Of a stretch of DNA of 5,771 nt, positions 1 to 3,709 are shown one piece after another. How positions within the stretch are numbered: the first letter of the stretch is position 1; each line of letters opens with the position of its first letter. The notes beneath the pieces were generated by a model. The model was not told where the DNA came from. It made no database searches and saw nothing but the letters and a program-made list of their open reading frames with translations. The stretch lies in NCBI GenBank assembly GCA_016203375.1, contig JACQMX010000011.1:1-5771 (forward strand), in the 5' to 3' direction. A program made the translations under genes and the position numbers. Source of the stretch: Candidatus Woesearchaeota archaeon (lineage in GTDB: Archaea; Nanobdellota; Nanobdellia; Woesearchaeales; UBA12501).

Positions 1-600
1 CTAGAATGCCGATATAAGTAGCAGCCCTACACCCGCCCCGACCATTGAAAACCACACTGCTTTATTCCACGCTAATATCTTTGCGCCATCGAATTGCCAA
101 AATGGGATCATATTGAATATCGCTATCCAGGAATTGATTAATGCACCATACTTGAATACAAGGGTTGGCATAATAGCGTACGCCGCAAAAAACATAATGG
201 CTAGAATGATATTAACGATTGGCCCCGCCGCAGAGATCCTGCCATTTTTCTCCCGAGTAACATGACCAGCGATCATCACCGCGCCCGGAGCCGCGAAGAT
301 AAAACCGAAGAAAGACATCAAGATGCACAACAAAAGCATTTGGTCAAAAGATCTGAACTCGGCGAAGCAGCCATAGCGTTGCGCGACCACCTTATGCCCA
401 AGCTCATGCAGGAGAAAGGCAGTGCCAACCGTAAATGCGGAGAGAGCAACGCCAAGGAGGAATTTGATGGAAAAAGAAAAGCCGACAAGCACTATGGCAA
501 AGGCGATGGAAACAGCTGACCACGCTTTCAGCAAATCTTGGAGTTCAATGAGCGACCAAGAAAGGCCAAAAATTCGATATGTTTTGTGATGGATATGCAT
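1..600 (-). CDS. M50 family (site-2-type) intramembrane metalloprotease
   Basis: Predicted polytopic membrane zinc protease of 199 aa, complete, with the TAG stop at the window edge. Zinc-binding HELGH is at residues 65-69 inside a hydrophobic segment. A second conserved block, AAGPIVNI (124-131), precedes the third metal-ligand motif FNMIPFWQFDGAKI (162-175), which has the N-x-x-P-x-x-x-x-D-G pattern of the family with D171 as presumed zinc ligand. About five to six hydrophobic segments are visible (roughly 28-50, 51-72, 88-112, 124-147, 152-167, 181-198). No PDZ or CBS domain is present, so this is a minimal catalytic core. The family cleaves membrane-embedded substrates, often regulatory proteins; the substrate here is unknown. 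A TATA-like element about 26 nt before the ATG, with no Shine-Dalgarno sequence, suggests a separate leaderless transcript. The family call is firm; the biological role is not. Confidence 0.9.
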   Translation of the reverse strand: MHIHHKTYRIFGLSWSLIELQDLLKAWSAVSIAFAIVLVGFSFSIKFLLGVALSAFTVGTAFLLHELGHKVVAQRYGCFAEFRSFDQMLLLCILMSFFGFIFAAPGAVMIAGHVTREKNGRISAAGPIVNIILAIMFFAAYAIMPTLVFKYGALINSWIAIFNMIPFWQFDGAKILAWNKAVWFSMVGAGVGLLLISAF

Positions 601-621
601 AGAGAATAAAAGTATACACGA

Positions 622-630
622 CTATTTAAT
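622..630 (-). promoter_or_regulatory. TATA-like promoter of the M50 protease gene (leaderless)
   Basis: On the minus strand the element reads ATTAAATAG, centred about 26 nt upstream of the protease ATG (600), in the otherwise AT-rich gap between the 47-aa gene and the protease. Archaeal transcription starts about 25 nt after TATA, which would place the start at or within a few bases of the ATG. No Shine-Dalgarno match is present, which fits a leaderless mRNA. Confidence 0.5.
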
Positions 631-661
631 GATTTCCACACCAAAAAGAAAGTAATAAGGG

Positions 662-805
662 CTAACGGTAGCCTTTTGCACGCTTGAGCCTGCCTGTTCT
701 TGTTGTTGTACGTCCTGGCGCTTTAGCAACAAAATGTTTTCTTCCCGCTAAACGCGCACCACTTTGTTTAGTGTATTTCCCGCGATGCGATGTAGTCTTT
801 GCCAT
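662..805 (-). CDS. small, extremely basic protein without acidic residues (47 aa)
   Basis: Hypothetical protein, 47 codons plus TAG. It begins MAKTTSHRGKYT and ends RTGRLKRAKGYR. It has 7 Lys and 8 Arg and no Asp or Glu, so net charge is about +15, with many Gly and Thr; this composition suggests binding to RNA or DNA and probably little fold of its own. The start is supported by a GAGGT Shine-Dalgarno sequence 7 nt before the ATG. It lies 39 nt after a similar 49-codon gene on the same strand, and the two can be aligned loosely: a K-aromatic-T near residue 10, then G-R, V, K-A, R, T-R and a final G-R-L, needing a few one-residue gaps. They may be old paralogues transcribed together. The TGRxKR...Y tail weakly recalls ribosomal protein S30e, but in such a basic tail this could be chance. 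I do not recognise the family. Confidence 0.75.
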   Translation of the reverse strand: MAKTTSHRGKYTKQSGARLAGRKHFVAKAPGRTTTRTGRLKRAKGYR

Positions 806-810
806 AAAAT

Positions 811-816
811 TACCTC
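811..816 (-). promoter_or_regulatory. Shine-Dalgarno site of the 47-aa gene
   Basis: The minus strand reads GAGGTA, 6 nt before the ATG at 805 (GAGGT itself leaves 7 nt). GAGGT matches five bases of the archaeal-type GGAGGTGAT. It sets the start of a gene too short for usual calling thresholds. Confidence 0.65.
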
Positions 817-836
817 AAAAACAAATAAAAAAATAA
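817..836 (-). terminator. T-rich tract between the two small basic-protein genes
   Basis: On the minus strand the gap between the genes is nearly all T, with a T7 run (827-833) and a T5 run just before the Shine-Dalgarno sequence of the second gene. Archaeal RNA polymerase terminates at T-rich stretches without needing a hairpin, so partial termination after the 49-aa gene is possible. It may also simply be an AT-rich, unstructured leader favouring translation of the next gene. Confidence 0.3.
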
Positions 837-844
837 GATGAATT

Positions 845-994
845 TTAGCGGAGTCTGCCCCTCTGTCTTGTATTTCTAGCGTGGGCTTTACCTGTAACCC
901 CAAATGCTCTACCTTGCGGCAATCTTTTTGTACTTGTGGCCATTTTTCCGGTCACTTTTCCAGTGAACTTTTTCCTACCTACGCCATTAACCAT
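845..994 (-). CDS. small, extremely basic protein without acidic residues (49 aa)
   Basis: Hypothetical protein, 49 codons plus TAA. It begins MVNGVGRKKFTGKVTGKM and ends KAHARNTRQRGRLR. It has 6 Lys and 8 Arg, no Asp or Glu, net charge about +14, and is rich in Gly and Thr. The coding call rests on an open frame placed exactly behind a seven-base Shine-Dalgarno sequence (GAGGTGA) and a strong TATA box, plus compositional and partial sequence similarity to the 47-aa product that follows. Without an acidic residue or a long hydrophobic stretch it is unlikely to be an enzyme or membrane protein; a nucleic-acid-binding role, on the chromosome or the ribosome, is the natural inference. It is the first gene after the m5C methyltransferase, but its own promoter makes it transcriptionally independent. 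No known family recognised. Confidence 0.75.
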   Translation of the reverse strand: MVNGVGRKKFTGKVTGKMATSTKRLPQGRAFGVTGKAHARNTRQRGRLR

Positions 995-998
995 ATTG

Positions 999-1005
999 TC
1001 ACCTC
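999..1005 (-). promoter_or_regulatory. strong Shine-Dalgarno site of the 49-aa gene
   Basis: The minus strand reads GAGGTGA, a seven-base match to GGAGGTGAT, 4 nt before the ATG at 994. It is the best ribosome binding site in the window, which implies high expression for a very small protein. Confidence 0.75.
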
Positions 1006-1039
1006 AACTAGTTTGATTAAAAGCTTATAGTAGGAGGAC

Positions 1040-1047
1040 TATATAAA
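1040..1047 (-). promoter_or_regulatory. strong TATA box for the two small basic-protein genes
   Basis: The minus strand reads TTTATATA, preceded by the purine-rich GGAAATA that could serve as a BRE. A start about 25 nt downstream would fall near 1018-1020 and give a leader of about 25 nt containing the GAGGTGA site. The box begins only about 13 nt past the m5C methyltransferase stop codon, so the promoter fills most of the gap. It is the closest match to the archaeal TATA consensus in the window. Confidence 0.65.
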
Positions 1048-1059
1048 TATTTCCTTTTC

Positions 1060-2082
1060 TCAATCTTTCAATATACTCGCTACAAAGAACCCCTCTGTGT
1101 CATTATCTTGCGGCCATATACGGAGGCATTTTTTTACCTCGTTGGTAAACACCATCCGATCAAATTCATCAATTGGTGATGACTGTTGGATATCAAGCTC
1201 AATCTTTTGCAGCTTTGCGTTGGGAAATCGTTCGAGGAGCCAATGGATATTCCCTTCATTCTCTTCAGGCTCAAGGGTGCATGTGGAATATACCAGTGTA
1301 CCTCCATCCTTAAGCAAACCAAACGCCGTTTCTAATAGCGACCGTTGCTGGCCAGCTACTCTCTTGACGAGGTTAGGACTCCAATCATAAACAGTTCGTA
1401 TGGACTTTCGTATGGTGCCGGTGGCTGAGCATGGTGCATCAACAAGGATACGGTCAAAGCGCATGGCTGACCTTCGATACCAATGGCCTTCCATTTTCGT
1501 GATGACACAATTCGTTAATCCACAACGTTGAACATTTAAGCCAAGGGCTGCAAGCCTGCCTTCATCGACATCATTAGCGACAAGCAAGCCTTTGTTTTTC
1601 ATGTATTGGCCCATCTGTGTTGTCTTCGAGCCAGGCGCTGCGCAAAGATCAAGCACTGTCTCGCCAGGTTTTGGATCAAGAACTATTGGTGGTATCATAG
1701 ACGCGGGATCTTGCACGTAGAGATAGCCGAGAATATGCTCCGGGAGATTGCCAATGTCTCGCCGTTCTCCTTCAATCCAGAATCCTTCTTTGCACCAAGG
1801 CACGGGACTAAGTTTCCAGGCTGGAGCAAGACGCTTTCTGATTTCAAGGACCGTTGCTTTGAGCGTATTGACGCGGATGGCTTTTCTGAGGTATGAAAGT
1901 GAGTATTTCTTGAACGTCTCCCAATCCGTCAATTTCGAGTAGCGCTCGATAAAGGCTGGTTTGAATTCTACTTTATTCCAATCCAAGCGTTGGGAAGTTT
2001 CTTCTCTTTCTTCTTCAACCGATGCTATCTTTTCATTCTCTTCATCTGCTGTAGCCATTATTATCACATTGTTTCTTGTCAT
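1060..2082 (-). CDS. NSUN/RsmF-type RNA m5C methyltransferase
   Basis: SAM-dependent RNA cytosine-C5 methyltransferase of 340 aa. An acidic, probably disordered N-terminus (12-30) precedes the family's N-terminal RNA-binding region with AIRVNTLK (68-75). The Rossmann core follows: QDPASM (124-129), SAM-binding DLCAAPGSKTTQM (145-157), acidic ribose-binding D171, motif IV DAPCSATGT (215-223) and motif VI STCTLEPEENE (266-276). C268 is the presumed catalytic nucleophile and C218 the cysteine that assists release, so both key residues are present. The C-terminal GFFVA (331-335) is also typical. There is no PUA-like extension as in E. coli RsmF. Substrate could be 16S rRNA (RsmF-like) or tRNA (archaeal Trm4-like); sequence alone does not decide. 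It lies 28 nt after the G1405-type methyltransferase gene and is probably co-transcribed. An alternative start at M9 (2058) is preceded by GTGAT, a partial Shine-Dalgarno sequence; M1 has none. Confidence 0.93.
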   Translation of the reverse strand: MTRNNVIIMATADEENEKIASVEEEREETSQRLDWNKVEFKPAFIERYSKLTDWETFKKYSLSYLRKAIRVNTLKATVLEIRKRLAPAWKLSPVPWCKEGFWIEGERRDIGNLPEHILGYLYVQDPASMIPPIVLDPKPGETVLDLCAAPGSKTTQMGQYMKNKGLLVANDVDEGRLAALGLNVQRCGLTNCVITKMEGHWYRRSAMRFDRILVDAPCSATGTIRKSIRTVYDWSPNLVKRVAGQQRSLLETAFGLLKDGGTLVYSTCTLEPEENEGNIHWLLERFPNAKLQKIELDIQQSSPIDEFDRMVFTNEVKKCLRIWPQDNDTEGFFVASILKD

Positions 2083-2090
2083 ATTGTTTT

Positions 2091-2136
2091 GTTATAATGT
2101 TTCTTTTTTGTTATAATGTTTCTTTTGTTATTATGT
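2091..2136. repeat. AT-rich tandem direct repeat at the methyltransferase junction
   Basis: On the plus strand the unit GTTATAATGTTTCTTTT occurs at 2091 (19 bp, with two extra T) and 2110 (17 bp), followed by a partial copy GTTATTATGT at 2127. A degenerate copy, TTATCACATTGTTTCTTGT, lies at 2061-2079 inside the next gene. The repeat contains the last codons and stop of the upstream methyltransferase (KETL-stop), and the second copy repeats the same AAAGAAACATTATAA after the stop. Slippage or unequal recombination would change the spacing between the genes. Confidence 0.8.
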
Positions 2137-3013
2137 ATACCAACTCATTTTCATATGTCAGCGTCTGATATTTCAAACCAAGCCTGCGCAACATTTTCTG
2201 GAATCCTGCTCTCCGCTTAAACCGCATCGCTTGCTCGGTGATGGTCTTTGTGGGAAAACTTGCCACAATCCAGCGACAGCGCAAGCTGGTGATGATACGC
2301 TCGGCGACTGATGCATCAAGGAGGTCAAGAACTTTCAGAAGAAAACAAACATCTGCAGTAAATCCATCGAGCGAATCTTTTGTCAGGTCAAGCTTAACCG
2401 CCTTGCCCTGGATCCCTGTATATGGCTTAATAATGTCAAAATAGCGTTGGAGATGCTGAACATCCTGTTCATTGAGCTCGCAAGCGGTATAGCGTACATT
2501 CCGTAGTTGATAGTATGGCCACGCCATGGGATTCAACCCGCACGCAAGATCAATAATGCTTATTGGTTTGTCCGTGATGGCAAAAATATCGGAAAAAAAT
2601 TTCTCATAAAATTCAAGTCGCTCGCTTGTTGAGCGATTCAGGCGCAATATGCGATCATGATCGTCCTTGGTGCGCTCAATGGATTTATTCTTAAAATCTT
2701 TCTCGAGTTTGTCAAGCAGGTGGTCTATCTTGCTGATGTCCTCTGTCTGATAAAGGCCATACACCAATCGAACCTCTTCTCGAACGGCTTTGATAAGCTC
2801 ATCGACTTCTTTTGAGCGTTGAATGGAAGAAAAGTCCTTTGCCTCACTGAACTTGGCAAGGGCTTTTCCATGTTGCATGAAATAAGTGATTATGTACCGC
2901 AAGCATACCTTCTCATCTAAATGGACGAGCTCTTTTTTTTCTTTGATGCGAGAGATAATGCCTACAAGGACATCGCTAGAGATAATCTTATTGTATATTG
3001 TAACTGACTCCAT
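2111..3013 (-). CDS. 16S rRNA m7G1405 methyltransferase-family protein (Arm/Rmt/FmrO-like)
   Basis: A 300-aa SAM-dependent methyltransferase resembling the aminoglycoside-resistance enzymes (ArmA, RmtB, FmrO/Sgm) that methylate N7 of G1405 in the 30S decoding site. Visible family features, compared with RmtB from memory, are STSERL (128-133) before the core, IIDLACGLNPMA (153-164; RmtB has LDIACGLNPLA), the acidic loop CELN (178-181), D209 in the next strand, LLKVLDLLD (225-233; KLLPLLE in RmtB), SFPTK (252-256; SFPTR) and the C-terminal ENELVYIITK (288-297; TELIYLIKK). The N-terminal 125 residues are helical and charged; in the family this region contacts the 30S subunit. At 300 aa it is longer than RmtB (about 250). 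It is the first gene of a probable two-gene operon with an m5C methyltransferase, from a leaderless promoter. Whether it confers resistance or is a housekeeping modifier is unknown. Confidence 0.85.
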   Translation of the reverse strand: MESVTIYNKIISSDVLVGIISRIKEKKELVHLDEKVCLRYIITYFMQHGKALAKFSEAKDFSSIQRSKEVDELIKAVREEVRLVYGLYQTEDISKIDHLLDKLEKDFKNKSIERTKDDHDRILRLNRSTSERLEFYEKFFSDIFAITDKPISIIDLACGLNPMAWPYYQLRNVRYTACELNEQDVQHLQRYFDIIKPYTGIQGKAVKLDLTKDSLDGFTADVCFLLKVLDLLDASVAERIITSLRCRWIVASFPTKTITEQAMRFKRRAGFQKMLRRLGLKYQTLTYENELVYIITKETL

Positions 3014-3035
3014 GGAAAGCGAGGAGCAGTTACGG

Positions 3036-3042
3036 TTTATAA
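3036..3042 (-). promoter_or_regulatory. TATA box of the methyltransferase operon (leaderless)
   Basis: The minus strand reads TTATAAA, centred about 26 nt upstream of the ATG at 3013. The expected transcription start would coincide with the ATG. The intervening bases contain no Shine-Dalgarno match, which supports a leaderless transcript. Confidence 0.55.
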
Positions 3043-3076
3043 TAGTTATGGCGTCTTTGCTTTTTAAGACGAAATC

Positions 3077-3086
3077 TTTTTAAAAA
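3077..3086 (+). promoter_or_regulatory. possible TATA box of the receiver-domain gene
   Basis: TTTTTAAAAA lies about 50 nt before the ATG at 3131 and follows CGAAATC, a reasonable BRE-like element. Start about 25 nt downstream would give a leader of roughly 25 nt with no clear Shine-Dalgarno sequence. The divergent methyltransferase promoter lies 35 bp away, so the two may share regulation. Confidence 0.4.
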
Positions 3087-3130
3087 CAGTAGCTTTCCCT
3101 ATGGTAAACACTTGCTATTGAAGATAAACA

Positions 3131-3622
3131 ATGACGATACACAAAGGAAGGCATATTTTGGTCGTTGATGATGATCCAGAAATTGTAGATGCGATTGTGG
3201 AAACATTAAATGGCACCTTTCCCGACGCTTCTATTCATCCCGCCATAAGCGGTCTTGAAGCTGTAACCATTCTCAAACAGACACCTATTGATGTCGCAAT
3301 GACCGACGGCCAGATGCCAGGGTTGATAGATGGCTTTACCCTCATCAAGATTATACGTGGTCATGGTGAAGAACAAGAGTTCAATGTCTATGGCGCTGAA
3401 TATTTTGCTGGCAGAGTCGCTTATGAGGTGTTCCGTAAACAGTATCAGCGCCTTCCTATTATCATGGTTTCAGGAGACGCGAGACAACACCATGTTCAAG
3501 GTTTCTGCATGGAGCATGATGTACATCTATTGGGTAAGCCAGTAAATGCAACTACCTTAACGGCTGCGGTGCGCAGGTATTACCATTCAAATAATGCGAC
3601 GCAACTTTATAAACGACTGTAA
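3131..3622 (+). CDS. stand-alone response-regulator receiver protein with an insertion
   Basis: CheY-like receiver (REC) protein of 163 aa with no DNA-binding or enzymatic output domain. ILVVDDDPEIV (9-19) supplies the metal-binding pair D13/D14, D59 in MTDGQMPG (57-64) is the phosphoacceptor, S114 in MVSGD takes the Thr/Ser position, and K136 in LLGKPVN is the conserved lysine with its cis-proline context. All switch residues are therefore present, and a phosphorylatable domain is predicted. It is odd in that the distance from phosphoacceptor to S114 is 55 residues, against about 30 in CheY. The extra 25 or so residues fall around 77-104 (GHGEEQEFNVYGAEYFAGRV and following), between helix 3 and strand 4. 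This could be a partner-binding loop. No histidine kinase is visible in the window. It is divergent from the methyltransferase operon, and the following debranching gene appears to have its own promoter. Confidence 0.88.
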   Translation: MTIHKGRHILVVDDDPEIVDAIVETLNGTFPDASIHPAISGLEAVTILKQTPIDVAMTDGQMPGLIDGFTLIKIIRGHGEEQEFNVYGAEYFAGRVAYEVFRKQYQRLPIIMVSGDARQHHVQGFCMEHDVHLLGKPVNATTLTAAVRRYYHSNNATQLYKRL

Positions 3623-3664
3623 GCTTTGAAAACGGAGACCTTTATAGCCTGATGTTGCAAAAGG

Positions 3665-3672
3665 TTTTTATA
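3665..3672 (+). promoter_or_regulatory. TATA box of the debranching-enzyme gene
   Basis: TTTTTATA preceded by CAAAAGG lies about 41 nt before the ATG at 3710. Start about 25 nt downstream gives a leader of about 15 nt that still contains the ribosome binding site. A weaker TTTATAG at 3641-3647 could be a second element. Confidence 0.5.
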
Positions 3673-3700
3673 CACATACTTTCTTATTTCCACTAAAAAT

Positions 3701-3707
3701 GGGTGGG
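3701..3707 (+). promoter_or_regulatory. ribosome binding site fixing the debranching-enzyme start
   Basis: GGGTGGG, containing GGTG of the archaeal-type GGAGGTGAT, stands just before the ATG at 3710. The only nearby upstream ATG (3699) runs into a stop after four codons, so 3710 is the start. Confidence 0.5.
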
Positions 3708-3709
3708 AT

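Noticed and set aside
262..519. 85-codon plus-strand open frame opposite the protease gene
   Set aside because: It lies entirely antisense to a well-supported M50 protease and has a charged composition typical of a shadow of hydrophobic codons; no start signals.
1097..1942. Several open frames of 60-97 codons on both strands within the m5C methyltransferase gene
   Set aside because: All overlap the motif-rich methyltransferase frame, have no promoter or ribosome binding site and show no recognisable domain.
3014..3130. Divergent intergenic region searched for a small RNA or palindromic operator
   Set aside because: Beyond the two TATA-like elements no convincing stem, palindrome or open frame was found.
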